Source: HGM11525 sp045649145 (lineage in GTDB: Bacteria > Bacillota > Clostridia > UBA1381). Taken from it: a stretch of 13,002 bases of DNA. The stretch spans positions 1 to 13,002 of the forward strand of contig JAZRPK010000066.1 of assembly GCA_045649145.1 (NCBI GenBank), given 5' to 3'. Made by a program: the position numbers and the translations under genes. Below are positions 1-8,178 of the stretch, one piece after another. How positions within the stretch are numbered: position 1 is the first letter of the stretch; every line of letters begins with the position of its first letter. The notes beneath the pieces are model-generated. The model had not been told where the DNA came from and searched no databases. It was given only the letters and a program-made list of their open reading frames with translations.

Positions 1-230
1 ATATAACGCTCCGGCTCGGTAATCATAAGATGCACGTCAAAGAAAAGCTCCGACTGCTTTCTCAGCTTTTCGTACGCAACTGTACCAAAGCTGATATTAG
101 GCACAAATATTCCGTCCATTACATCTATGTGCAACCAATCAGCTCCTGCTTTTTCGCACATTGCCACGTCCTCGCCAAGCTTTGTAAAGTCCGCCGACAG
201 TATCGACGGTGCTAACTTAAAATTCTTCAT
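1..230 (-). CDS. rpe: Ribulose-phosphate 3-epimerase, N-terminal part (cut by window edge)
   Basis: Interconverts ribulose 5-phosphate and xylulose 5-phosphate in the cytosolic pentose phosphate pathway. Only the first 76 or so codons are present, against about 220 for the family. The visible part is clear: LAPSILSADF at residues 6-15 (Ser9 of the active site), HIDVMDG at 34-40 with metal ligand His34 and metal/base Asp36, FVPNISFG at 42-49, and FDVHLMI at 64-70 with the third ligand His67. The ATG overlaps the rsgA stop by one base (TAATG), with AAAGGA just upstream inside rsgA, so translation is probably coupled. It is the last visible gene of the operon. The remaining catalytic Asp lies outside the window and cannot be judged. 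Confidence 0.96.
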   Translation of the reverse strand, partial: MKNFKLAPSILSADFTKLGEDVAMCEKAGADWLHIDVMDGIFVPNISFGTVAYEKLRKQSELFFDVHLMITEPERY

Positions 231-1090
231 TAGTCCTTTTCCCATTCCTTAATTTGTTTTAACTGTTCGTAAAGCTCCTTGTAGCTTTCGTACCTTGATT
301 GCGACGCCTTACCGTCGGCAATAAGCTTTTTTACAGCACAGTCCGGCTCATTTATATGGGAGCAGCCCTTAAATCTGCACTCACCTTCCGCACTGGAAAA
401 CTCAGGATAATAATAAGCAAGCTCGGATGCTTTAATATCACATATATCGGAAAGTGCCAGCGAGCTAAAGCCTGGTGTGTCCAATATAAATGTATCCTTG
501 TCGATTTCAAACAGCTCCACGTGCCTTGTAGTATGCTTACCTCGGTTAATTCGTGAAATCTCGCCAGTTTCGGCATTTTCACCGCTTAAAAGATTTAATA
601 TACTCGATTTGCCGACTCCGGAAAGTCCCGCAAACGCAGATATCTTGCCCTTTACAACCTCTTTAAGCTCCTTTGCACCCACAAGCTCTGTCGCAGATGC
701 GACAATCACGCTGTAACCTGCCATTCGGTAAATTTTTTCTATCTCGACGGCATCAGCGAGGTCGGTCTTGTTTATACAGATAACGCTCGTAATCCCCGAT
801 GCCTCAGCAGCTACAGTAAGCTTGTCCGTCAGCAAAAGGTCAGGAGAAGGATTTGCTGCAGAAATCACTATTATAAGATTGTCAATATTAGCAACGCTCG
901 GACGAATGAGATAGGACCTTCTTTCGTATATTTTTTCAACACTTGAGTTCTCAATCTCAACCTCATCCCCGACCGTCGGCTTGATGCCGTTTTTGCGGAA
1001 TATTCCGCGAGCACGGCACTCGCATACCGAGCCGTCGGCGGTCTTTACATAGTAAAAACCGCCAATTCCCTTAATAATTATTCCTCTCAA
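230..1090 (-). CDS. rsgA: Small ribosomal subunit biogenesis GTPase RsgA
   Basis: Circularly permuted GTPase (YjeQ/YloQ/CpgA family) that binds the 30S subunit and checks or releases it late in maturation. The 286-residue product has an N-terminal OB-fold region (about 1-68, with the GIKPTVGDEVEIE stretch at 35-47). The GTPase motifs follow in permuted order: G4 NKTD at 107-110, the P-loop GLSGVGKS at 155-162, TTRH at 187-190 and DTPG at 204-207. A C-terminal zinc site uses Cys238, Cys243, His245 and Cys251. The start is TTG: AAAGGA lies 8 bases upstream and no in-frame ATG fits the family N-terminus. It follows prkC by 24 bases. In Bacillus subtilis this GTPase is a known PrkC substrate, so the neighbourhood makes functional sense; phosphorylation here is inference. 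Confidence 0.97.
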   Translation of the reverse strand: MRGIIIKGIGGFYYVKTADGSVCECRARGIFRKNGIKPTVGDEVEIENSSVEKIYERRSYLIRPSVANIDNLIIVISAANPSPDLLLTDKLTVAAEASGITSVICINKTDLADAVEIEKIYRMAGYSVIVASATELVGAKELKEVVKGKISAFAGLSGVGKSSILNLLSGENAETGEISRINRGKHTTRHVELFEIDKDTFILDTPGFSSLALSDICDIKASELAYYYPEFSSAEGECRFKGCSHINEPDCAVKKLIADGKASQSRYESYKELYEQLKQIKEWEKD

Positions 1091-1114
1091 ACTTCTTATC
1101 CTTTCATAATCGGA

Positions 1115-2992
1115 TTAAAACTCGATTACACGTTCTATCATCAGTACACCGTCTATATATACCTGAACGGTTGCATCATTTCTTGCCTCAACAGGAATAT
1201 CCACCGTAACCTCTGACTTTTTGTGCTGCTTTTCGTAGATTGGTCTGCCGTTTGCTACTACCTTAATGGTCACAGTTTCGGGAGAATTTTCAGGTATCTG
1301 GATTGAAAGATATTTCTTGGTCGGTGGCTCTGTGGCAGGTGTCGGTGTAGGCGGCGGTGTAGGTGTCGAAACCTCCTCAGGCTCAATTCCTACTACAACC
1401 TTAACCTCTTCATCCGCTTTAATCATTTCACCCTTTTTAGGATTTTGGGATATAATCTTTCCCACCTCGTTTTCAGTTTCTCTTTCTGTTATACTGATTT
1501 TGAGTCCAGCTGCAGTTATAAGCTTTCTCGCTGTTTCGAGCGTTTCGCCAACAAGGTCAGGTACCTCCACATCCTCCGCTTTACCCGCAGATACGTGCAG
1601 CAAGATACTGCTTCCCTCCGATACCTTAACACCCTTAGACGGTGATTGCCTGATTACGTAGCCTTCTTCCACATCATCGCTCGGCTCATCAAGTCTTTCC
1701 GCCTTAAGATTAAGCTCCTCAAGTTCCGCCACCGCTTCTTCATACGTCTTATCAACCAGCGACGGTACAGGGATATCGGCCTCGCTGTCGCCCGAGCTTA
1801 TCGTGACTTTAATCTTCTTTTTAGGATTCATATACTGATTTATACCAGGCTCCTGAAGCATAATCTTACCCTCCTCATACTCGTCAGAGGGTTCATATTC
1901 AACATTTTCCTCATCTACCGAGAGACCGAATTGAGCAGCGTAGGTAACTGCCTCCTCCAATGTCATATTTAACAGCTCGGGCACTTCTACCTGCTTGGTG
2001 CCCCCGCTCATAACCAGATTTACAACAGTTCCAAGCAATACCGCAATCGCTATTGCAAGTGCTATAACCGAGATTTTCTTACTGGTACTGTTCTTTTTCT
2101 TTTTAGCATTACGTCTGCCTGTATAATGTGCAGAGCTGCCAATAGCGGCCGCAAGCGGATTGCCGTCCAATACTGTTTTTATGTCTGTTACAATGTCAAG
2201 TGCTGTCTGGTATCTTGCGTGTTGCTCCTTTGATATTGCACGCATTGTAATTTCGCCTACATCTGTTGGAATGTCGGGGTTTAGTATTCGGCAGGAGGTA
2301 GGCGTTTCGTTTAGCTTCATCATCGCAATTGAAACAGGATTTTCGCCGTCAAACGGCACTCTACCTGTCAGCATTTCATACATTACCACTCCAAGCGAAT
2401 AGATGTCGCTTCTGCAGTCAACGTAGCCTCCACGAGCCTGCTCTGGTGAAATATATCTTACAGAGCCCATCGTTTCCTTGCCCGTAACCATAGTATCGCT
2501 TGTAACCGCTCTTGCAATTCCAAAGTCTGCAACCTTAACTGTATGGTCTTTGGTAATAAGGATATTGTGGGGCTTAATATCTCTGTGTACAATATTATTC
2601 TCGTGCGCACACTGAAGTGCCAGTCCTATCTGCATAGCAAACTCGCAGGCTTCCTTCCAGTCAAGCACACCTCTTCTGCTGATATACTCTTTTAATGTGA
2701 TGCCGTCTACAAGCTCCATAACAATATAGTTAAGGCCGTTTTCCTCGCCGACGTCATATATGCCTACAATATTGTGATGAGATAGTTTTGCCGTAGAACG
2801 TGATTCGCTCAAAAAGCGTTTTAAGCTCTCCTCGTCCTTGCTGAGAGATTCCTTTAATACTTTTATTGCAACAAATCGGTTAAGCAATCTGCATCTTGCC
2901 TTATAAACAGCTGCCATTCCGCCTATACCTATTACCTCAACTATCTCATATCTTCCGTCAAGAACCTTACCGATAAGATGTTCTCCGTTCAT
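1115..2992 (-). CDS. prkC: Membrane Ser/Thr protein kinase with three PASTA repeats
   Basis: Hanks-type kinase of the PrkC/Stk/PknB group, which senses muropeptides or lipid II outside the cell and phosphorylates cytosolic targets. The 625-residue product has an intact kinase domain (about 15-275): glycine loop IGIGGMAAVYKA at 21-32, Lys44 in VAIK, Glu63, HRDIKPHN at 136-143 with catalytic Asp138, DFG at 156-158, an activation loop with several Thr/Ser (164-177), and SPEQ at 182-185. A basic stretch (KKKK near 297-300) precedes one membrane helix (about 307-330). Outside lie three PASTA repeats (about 336-400, 406-470, 474-536), a Pro/Thr-rich linker (543-557) and a final domain of about 65 residues, rich in predicted beta strands, that I do not recognise. 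The ATG has GGAAAGGGG 8 bases upstream. Its partner phosphatase stp lies 17 bases upstream in the operon. Confidence 0.97.
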   Translation of the reverse strand: MNGEHLIGKVLDGRYEIVEVIGIGGMAAVYKARCRLLNRFVAIKVLKESLSKDEESLKRFLSESRSTAKLSHHNIVGIYDVGEENGLNYIVMELVDGITLKEYISRRGVLDWKEACEFAMQIGLALQCAHENNIVHRDIKPHNILITKDHTVKVADFGIARAVTSDTMVTGKETMGSVRYISPEQARGGYVDCRSDIYSLGVVMYEMLTGRVPFDGENPVSIAMMKLNETPTSCRILNPDIPTDVGEITMRAISKEQHARYQTALDIVTDIKTVLDGNPLAAAIGSSAHYTGRRNAKKKKNSTSKKISVIALAIAIAVLLGTVVNLVMSGGTKQVEVPELLNMTLEEAVTYAAQFGLSVDEENVEYEPSDEYEEGKIMLQEPGINQYMNPKKKIKVTISSGDSEADIPVPSLVDKTYEEAVAELEELNLKAERLDEPSDDVEEGYVIRQSPSKGVKVSEGSSILLHVSAGKAEDVEVPDLVGETLETARKLITAAGLKISITERETENEVGKIISQNPKKGEMIKADEEVKVVVGIEPEEVSTPTPPPTPTPATEPPTKKYLSIQIPENSPETVTIKVVANGRPIYEKQHKKSEVTVDIPVEARNDATVQVYIDGVLMIERVIEF

Positions 2993-3009
2993 TATATAAA
3001 CCCCTTTCC

Positions 3010-3735
3010 TTATACCTCAAAAACCACACAGGTTATATTATCCGCTCCGCCCTTTTGGTTTGCAAGCCTCACGAGGCTTTGTGCCGCAAGGTCGAAATCG
3101 TCGTTTTCCGTTACTATATCGGCTATCTGCTCATCCGAAACAAGATTGGTAAGTCCGTCACTTGCGATTACTATTATTTCGCCGTTATAATCGTTTATCA
3201 GAATATCTGTCTTCACGAACGCCTCCGCTCCGAGCGCTCTTGTTATGTAGTTCCTCTGCGGGTGGTTTTTAGCGTTTTCGGGGCTTATTTCGCCAAGCTC
3301 TATAAGCTCCTCCACGTACGAATGGTCACGGGTAAGTTGTCGGATATCGCCGTCCTTTACAGCATAAACACGACTGTCACCGACATTCGCCGTAATCAGC
3401 TTTCCTCTATATACAAATGCTGCAGCCGCCGTCGTTCCCATCCCTGAAGTGTTTTGGGATACTCTGCTTTTCCTGAAAATTTCTTCATTTGTTTCAAGAA
3501 AGACACGACGCACAAGTTCCGAAAATTCTACATAGTCCATATTAGGATAAAATCCGTCCATTATTCCCGATTTTATCAACTCCGCTGCCATCTTTGAGGC
3601 AACCTCTCCTGCATTATGACCGCCCATTCCGTCGGCGACCATTCCTCCTACTAAGAGTTCATTTCGGTAGATAAAATAGCTGTCCTCGTTAAGCTTTCTG
3701 TATCTTCCGATATCGGTCTTGGCTCCTATCCTCAC
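3010..3735 (-). CDS. stp: PP2C-family Ser/Thr protein phosphatase
   Basis: Metal-dependent phosphatase (Stp/PrpC) that removes phosphates placed by PrkC, encoded just downstream of it in the same transcript. The 241-residue product is of normal family length and carries the expected PP2C motifs: RKLNED at 13-18, VADGMGGH at 33-40 with metal ligand Asp35, GTTAAAAF at 100-107, NVGDSR at 117-122, LTRDHS at 134-139, ITRALG at 164-169, ASDGL at 191-195 with Asp193, and DNIT at 232-235 with Asp232. The start is GTG, with GAGGTGAT upstream (core 9 bases away). A nearby upstream ATG is out of frame, so GTG is preferred. No signal peptide or membrane segment is seen, so it should be cytosolic. Confidence 0.97.
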   Translation of the reverse strand: MRIGAKTDIGRYRKLNEDSYFIYRNELLVGGMVADGMGGHNAGEVASKMAAELIKSGIMDGFYPNMDYVEFSELVRRVFLETNEEIFRKSRVSQNTSGMGTTAAAAFVYRGKLITANVGDSRVYAVKDGDIRQLTRDHSYVEELIELGEISPENAKNHPQRNYITRALGAEAFVKTDILINDYNGEIIVIASDGLTNLVSDEQIADIVTENDDFDLAAQSLVRLANQKGGADNITCVVFEV

Positions 3736-3763
3736 TTTCCATCACCTCGCATTTTTAGTATAT

Positions 3764-4795
3764 TTATTCTCCGTCTAATAACTTCTTTCTAAGCTGACCA
3801 CAGGATGCACTTATATCACTGCCAAGCTCACGTCTTACGGTGGCATTTATTCCAAGCAGCGTAAGCGTATTCTGAAACTTTTCAATCTGTGCTTTTGTAC
3901 CCTTTTCAAAGCCACGCTCCTTGACCTTATTTACAGGTATTAAATTAACGTGGCAAAGCATACCTTTTAGTAAAGCCGCAAGCTCCTTCGCGTTTTCCAC
4001 CGAATCATTCACGTCCGAAATCAGTGAATATTCAAAGCTTATTCTTCTGGTTGTTATGTTGATATAATCTTTGCAAGCTTTTATAAGCTCAGCTATATTA
4101 TACCTTTTGTTAATCGGCATTATTGTATCTCTAATCTCATCATTTGGTGCGTGTAGCGAAACGGACAAGGTAATCGGCAGCTTTTCTTCTGCCAAATCGT
4201 AAATCCTGTCAACCACTCCGCAGGTTGAGAGTGATATATGTCTGTACCCGATATTAAGTCCGTCCTTGTGATTTACGTTATTAAGAAACTTCAAAACATT
4301 GTCATAATTATCCAGAGGCTCGCCTATACCCATCATAACGATGTTGCTTATCCGCTCACCTATATCCTTTTGTGCAAAAATGACCTGATTTAATATCTCT
4401 GCCGCTGTCAGCGAGCGATAAAGTCCGCCAATAGTTGACGCACAAAACGCACAACCCATACGGCATCCTACCTGCGAGGAAATACATATCGAAATGCCGT
4501 GCTTGTAATACATAACAACGCTTTCGATGCAGTTTCCATCGGGCAGCTCAAAGAGGTATTTAGTTGTTTTGTCTATCTTTGAAACATACTTTTCACGTAT
4601 TTTGAGCGTGGAAACATACGCTATCTCCGATAGCTTTTCCCTCGTCTTTTTGGATATATCTGTCATTTCGTCAAAGCTTGTTACGCCCTTATGTAACCAC
4701 GAAAAAATCTGCTTTGCCCTGAATTTAGGCTCACCTGCATCTTTTATGAGCTCACATAGCTCTTCAAATGACAAATCCTTCAAATCAATCATCAT
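3764..4795 (-). CDS. rlmN: 23S rRNA/tRNA adenine-C2 methyltransferase (radical SAM)
   Basis: Methylates C2 of A2503 in 23S rRNA and, in well-studied members, A37 of some tRNAs. From the ATG at 4795 the product is 343 residues. The 4Fe-4S cluster motif CRMGCAFC is at 111-118 (Cys111, Cys115, Cys118). The MGIGEP motif (155-160) binds SAM, and the C-terminal Cys332 (SASCGQL) matches the cysteine that is transiently methylated in this family. A GTG six bases further upstream is in frame, but it overlaps the likely ribosome site AGAAGG (4801-4806) and cannot be the usual start. ATG at 4795 (5-base spacing) or 4792 (8-base spacing) fits. The 4795 ATG overlaps the rsmB stop as ATGA, which suggests coupling. 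Cfr is the alternative in this superfamily, but the context and sequence favour RlmN. Confidence 0.96.
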   Translation of the reverse strand: MMIDLKDLSFEELCELIKDAGEPKFRAKQIFSWLHKGVTSFDEMTDISKKTREKLSEIAYVSTLKIREKYVSKIDKTTKYLFELPDGNCIESVVMYYKHGISICISSQVGCRMGCAFCASTIGGLYRSLTAAEILNQVIFAQKDIGERISNIVMMGIGEPLDNYDNVLKFLNNVNHKDGLNIGYRHISLSTCGVVDRIYDLAEEKLPITLSVSLHAPNDEIRDTIMPINKRYNIAELIKACKDYINITTRRISFEYSLISDVNDSVENAKELAALLKGMLCHVNLIPVNKVKERGFEKGTKAQIEKFQNTLTLLGINATVRRELGSDISASCGQLRKKLLDGE

Positions 4796-6075
4796 AAACA
4801 CCTTCTAAGCTTCGCAACGAAAAATCCGTCGCAATCAGTTTTATCGGGCAGTACTGTCATAATACCGCTTCTATCCTCGGCAAAGCCATCGGGTAAAAGC
4901 TCCGAAAAGCTTACCAATTCAAAGCCTTCGTTTTCCTCTAAGAATTTTTCTATAACTCTCTCGTTTTCATCACGATAGAGCGTACAGGTTGAATAGACCA
5001 GCTCGCCGCCTTTTTTTAAGTACTTCGCTCCGTTTTTAAGTATCGAAAGCTGAATATCCGAAAGAGAGGTAAAATCCGTTTTATACTTAAGCTCAGGCTT
5101 TCTCCTTGCAATTCCTATTCCAGAGCACGGCACGTCTGCAAGCACCTTATCGGCAATTTCTGCATAGTCTTCGTTAAATAGAGTTGCATCGCCAACCGAA
5201 GCATCTATTATGCTTATTCCGAGTCTTTTTGCATTTTTCAAAACAAGGTCTACTCTGTGCGAATGTATGTCAAAGGCATAGATTTTGCCCTCATTATTCA
5301 TCATTTCGGCAAGGTAAGTGGTTTTTCCGCCGGGTGCGGCACAAAGGTCTATCACCGTGTCGCCGCTTTTCGGCGCAAGAACTCTGCACGCAACCATAGG
5401 TGCTGCGTCCTGCACAGTAAAGAGTCCCATATCATATTCCCTGCTTGATGCGGTATCAAGCTGCTTTACGTACAAGCCGTCATCGCAATATGGACATAGC
5501 TCTGCGTTTAGCTGTTCTTTAAGGACATCTCGAGTTGTTTTAAGCGTATTTACTCTTATAGTCATTTTAGGCTCTTTATTAAGAGCTGACATAATTATAG
5601 CCGCTCTGTCACCGTAATCGCTTATCAGCTTTTTTGCATTTTCTACGGCAAAGGACTCTTTAACTGCCAAATCGTCAGGCAGGCAAAATTTAGTTTTTGC
5701 CGCCTTGCGAAGTATGCCGTTTACATATCCCGCTGACGCACTGTGACCGTAACGTCTTGCCAGACGCACACTTTCGTTAACAGCGGCACTGTCAGGGATT
5801 TTGTCCATATATTTAAGCTGATAAAGTCCCATTCTGAGTATCAAGAGAATATACTTGGAAATCTTTTTAAGTTTAATCTTTGAAAGCTCTGAAATCATAT
5901 AATCAAGAGTCATCTTCTTTGACGTCACGCCATAAACAATTGCAGACGAAAGCGCACGGTCACGGCTGTCAAGACCCGAGCCTGAGAGTACATTTTTAAG
6001 CGCAATATTAGAATATGCTCCGTTATATTCAATTTCGTAAAGTGCCGTAAGTGCGGCTTCACGTGAACTTTTCAT
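4792..6075 (-). CDS. rsmB: 16S rRNA cytosine-C5 methyltransferase RsmB
   Basis: SAM-dependent enzyme (Sun/Fmu) that makes m5C967 in 16S rRNA (E. coli numbering). The 427-residue product has an N-terminal NusB-like helical domain (about 1-130) and a Rossmann methyltransferase domain. Motif I, DLCAAPGGKT, is at 243-252, the DVPCSG motif holds Cys317, and YSTCTL holds the catalytic nucleophile Cys364. It ends in GFFVAKLRR, typical of the family. The linker before TIRVNTLK (172-179) is divergent: the usual Ser-x-Pro-x-Trp start of this segment is replaced by SFAVENAKKLI near 141-151. The ATG directly follows the yugP stop (TAAATG), with GGAGAGA upstream inside yugP. It overlaps the start of rlmN, so two rRNA methyltransferases are co-expressed. 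Confidence 0.96.
   Translation of the reverse strand: MKSSREAALTALYEIEYNGAYSNIALKNVLSGSGLDSRDRALSSAIVYGVTSKKMTLDYMISELSKIKLKKISKYILLILRMGLYQLKYMDKIPDSAAVNESVRLARRYGHSASAGYVNGILRKAAKTKFCLPDDLAVKESFAVENAKKLISDYGDRAAIIMSALNKEPKMTIRVNTLKTTRDVLKEQLNAELCPYCDDGLYVKQLDTASSREYDMGLFTVQDAAPMVACRVLAPKSGDTVIDLCAAPGGKTTYLAEMMNNEGKIYAFDIHSHRVDLVLKNAKRLGISIIDASVGDATLFNEDYAEIADKVLADVPCSGIGIARRKPELKYKTDFTSLSDIQLSILKNGAKYLKKGGELVYSTCTLYRDENERVIEKFLEENEGFELVSFSELLPDGFAEDRSGIMTVLPDKTDCDGFFVAKLRRCL
4796..4806 (-). promoter_or_regulatory. Ribosome site deciding the rlmN start
   Basis: AGAAGG at 4801-4806 (minus strand), inside the end of rsmB, is 5 bases from the ATG at 4795 and 8 from the ATG at 4792. It overlaps the in-frame GTG at 4801, which excludes that codon as the normal start. 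Confidence 0.65.
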
Positions 6076-6768
6076 TTAATCTCTCCGTCTGTTTGCTATA
6101 ATCAGAAGTCTTAAGAGCTGAAGTGCCGAAGCAGCTACTGCCGCAACATATGTTAAACCTGCGGCTCTTAAGACCTTTTTAGCTCCCTTTAGCTCTGTTT
6201 CGTCAAGCATACCGCTCGTGTTAAGAATTCTAATAGCTCTGCCCGATGCATTAAATTCTACAGGCAAAGTAACTACCTGAAAGACCAATGAAGCCGAAAA
6301 GAGCACTATTCCCGCCAATGTCAAGCCTGCCATATCGAGCAGCAACCCAATCAAGAACAGCGGCATCGAAAGGGATGTGCTTAAATTCACAGCCGGTACT
6401 ATTGCGTTTCTCACCTTAATCGGTGCATAGCCTGTAGCGTGCTGAACAGCGTGTCCTGCCTCGTGTGCCGCAACTCCGATAGCAGCTACCGAGCTGTCAT
6501 TATATGTGGCGTCCGAGAGGCGTATCACATTTGCTTTCGGGTCAAAATGGTCATTTAGGTTACCCGATATATGCTCTACTCTCACATTGTAAAGTCCGTT
6601 ACTGTCAAGTATTTTTCGTGCAGCATCAGCGCCTGTCATCGAGCGTCTGCTTTGTACTTTTTTGTATTTTGAAAATGTAGCATTGACTCCGAATGATGCA
6701 AACAAAGACAGCGCAAATGCAATCAGCACAAGTACATATGTTGGGTCATAATAATAAAAAAATGGCAT
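6076..6768 (-). CDS. yugP: Membrane zinc metallopeptidase, YugP type
   Basis: Predicted membrane-bound zinc protease of the YugP family (Zn_peptidase_2); its substrate is not established. Numbered from the chosen start (230 residues), it has an N-terminal membrane helix after the FYYYDPTYVL stretch (about 8-28), the zinc motif HEAGH at 102-106, a likely third ligand Glu171 in PVEFNAS, and further hydrophobic segments near 126-145, 148-168 and 205-224. A first ATG at 6774 is only one base from the ribosome site AAGGAG. The ATG at 6768 has 7-base spacing and gives the usual MPFFYYYDPTY-like N-terminus, so I start there. The ribosome site overlaps the fmt stop codon. The gene is a regular member of this cluster in Clostridia, between fmt and rsmB. 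Confidence 0.94.
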   Translation of the reverse strand: MPFFYYYDPTYVLVLIAFALSLFASFGVNATFSKYKKVQSRRSMTGADAARKILDSNGLYNVRVEHISGNLNDHFDPKANVIRLSDATYNDSSVAAIGVAAHEAGHAVQHATGYAPIKVRNAIVPAVNLSTSLSMPLFLIGLLLDMAGLTLAGIVLFSASLVFQVVTLPVEFNASGRAIRILNTSGMLDETELKGAKKVLRAAGLTYVAAVAASALQLLRLLIIANRRRD

Positions 6769-6781
6769 AATCATTCTCCTT
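6769..6781 (-). promoter_or_regulatory. Ribosome site deciding the yugP start
   Basis: AAGGAG at 6776-6781 (minus strand) overlaps the fmt TAA stop. It is one base from the ATG at 6774 but 7 bases from the ATG at 6768, so initiation at 6768 is favoured. Confidence 0.7.
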
Positions 6782-7697
6782 AACTTAAAACAACGCCTGT
6801 TTCAATACTGTTGCCCCTAATATAATCGGATACCGCCATTGTCTTTTTACCGGGGAAACGGACTTCTTTTATCAGCACTGCACCATCCCCAGCTCTTACA
6901 AGAATACCGTCAGCTGAAACCTCAAGTATCTCACCGATTTCACCCTTATCACAGCAAACAGCAGTTGCTTTTACCACCTTTACAGCCTCGTCCTTATAAT
7001 AAGTATAAGCAAGCGGATAAGGATTCATTCCTCTTACGAGATTGCATATTTTTCCGGCACTGTTATTCCAGTTAATATGCGCTTCTTCCTTGGTTATCAT
7101 ATGAGCATAAACCGGCTCACCAACCTGCTTTACAGGTTTGATATTGTCAATATCATTGAGCACCTCGCATAAAACCTCGCCACCAGCAACAGTCATACGT
7201 TCAAACAGCTCGCCGGCTGTTTCCTCATCACCGATTTTTAATATTTTTTCTAAAAGAATATCTCCCGTATCAAGTCCCTCGTCCATAAGCATAACGCTTG
7301 CAGCCGTTTCCTTTTCACCGTCGATTACTGCTCTTTGAATAGGTGCTGCACCACGGTATTTGGGAAGCTTCGATGCGTGCATATTGATGCAGCCGTATTT
7401 GGGGTATTCTATCACATATTTCGGCAATATTCTGCCATATGCAACAACCACTATTATATCAGGCTTAAGCTCGTCAAGCACAGGTTCAAGTTCACCATTT
7501 TTAAGCGATTCGGGCTGAAATACGGGGATATCATATTTTTGTGCAGTAGTTTTGACCTCTGTCGGCACTACCTTGTGTCCTCTGCCCTTTGGTTTGTCTG
7601 TCCTTGTGACTGCGCCGACAATCTCAAAGCCTTCGCCAATCAGCTTTTCAAGGCAGCCTGCTGCAATATCGGGTGTACCCATAAACAGTATTCTCAA
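6780..7697 (-). CDS. fmt: Methionyl-tRNA formyltransferase
   Basis: Transfers the formyl group from 10-formyl-tetrahydrofolate to Met-tRNAfMet for initiation. The 305-residue product is of normal length. It begins MRILFMGTPD, exactly where the family begins, which fixes the start at a TTG codon (ribosome site GGAG 10 bases upstream). Catalytic Asn105 and His107 are in INMHAS, and Asp143 is in GLDTGD (141-146). The folate loop LPKYRGAAPI is at 111-120. Residues from about 205 form the C-terminal tRNA-binding domain. It is 13 bases after def, the gene for the enzyme that later removes the same formyl group, a classical pairing. Confidence 0.97.
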   Translation of the reverse strand: MRILFMGTPDIAAGCLEKLIGEGFEIVGAVTRTDKPKGRGHKVVPTEVKTTAQKYDIPVFQPESLKNGELEPVLDELKPDIIVVVAYGRILPKYVIEYPKYGCINMHASKLPKYRGAAPIQRAVIDGEKETAASVMLMDEGLDTGDILLEKILKIGDEETAGELFERMTVAGGEVLCEVLNDIDNIKPVKQVGEPVYAHMITKEEAHINWNNSAGKICNLVRGMNPYPLAYTYYKDEAVKVVKATAVCCDKGEIGEILEVSADGILVRAGDGAVLIKEVRFPGKKTMAVSDYIRGNSIETGVVLS

Positions 7698-7710
7698 CTA
7701 AAATCAGCTC

Positions 7711-8160
7711 CTACTCCAAAAACTCTGTAACACGCTCTAAGAAAAGCTTGCCGTCTAAATGCTCTATTTCGTGGCACAATGCCCTCGCAAGCAAATCCTC
7801 GCCTGTAACAGTTATCTTCTCGCCATTACGGTCAAGGGCTTCGACGGTAACCTTTTGAGGCCTTTCAACCTCGCCGTAAACACCCGGAACGCTAAGGCAA
7901 CCCTCCGAGCCGTTTTGTGTACCCTCCTCGGAAACAAGGACGGGATTTATAAGCTCAATTTTGCCCTCGCCTATATCAATTACAACGGCACGTTTTAATA
8001 TTCCGACCTGAGGCGCAGCAAGACCTACTCCGTCGCTATCAATCATTGTATCGTACATATCATCAAGGAGAATCCACAGTCTTTCGTCAAAGACTTTTAC
8101 CTCCTTGCAGGTCTTTTCCAGAATTTCATCACCTTTTTTTCTGATTTCACGAAGCGCCAT
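7711..8160 (-). CDS. def: Peptide deformylase
   Basis: Metal-dependent (usually Fe2+) hydrolase that removes the N-formyl group from new proteins at the ribosome exit. The 149-residue product is typical of the clostridial type. All three signature motifs are present: GVGLAAPQ at 44-51, EGCLS at 86-90 with metal ligand Cys88, and HEIEH at 130-134 with ligands His130 and His134 and catalytic Glu131. The residue before the last ligand is Glu where Asp is common, a conservative change. The ATG has AAAGGGG 11 bases upstream. It lies 18 bases after priA and just before fmt. Confidence 0.97.
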   Translation of the reverse strand: MALREIRKKGDEILEKTCKEVKVFDERLWILLDDMYDTMIDSDGVGLAAPQVGILKRAVVIDIGEGKIELINPVLVSEEGTQNGSEGCLSVPGVYGEVERPQKVTVEALDRNGEKITVTGEDLLARALCHEIEHLDGKLFLERVTEFLE

Positions 8161-8178
8161 CGGTTTGTCTGCCCCTTT

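Noticed and set aside
1266..1661. Plus-strand frame with repeated Val/Gly opposite the end of prkC
   Set aside because: It is the antisense of the Pro/Thr-rich linker and PASTA coding region, with no ribosome site or family likeness.
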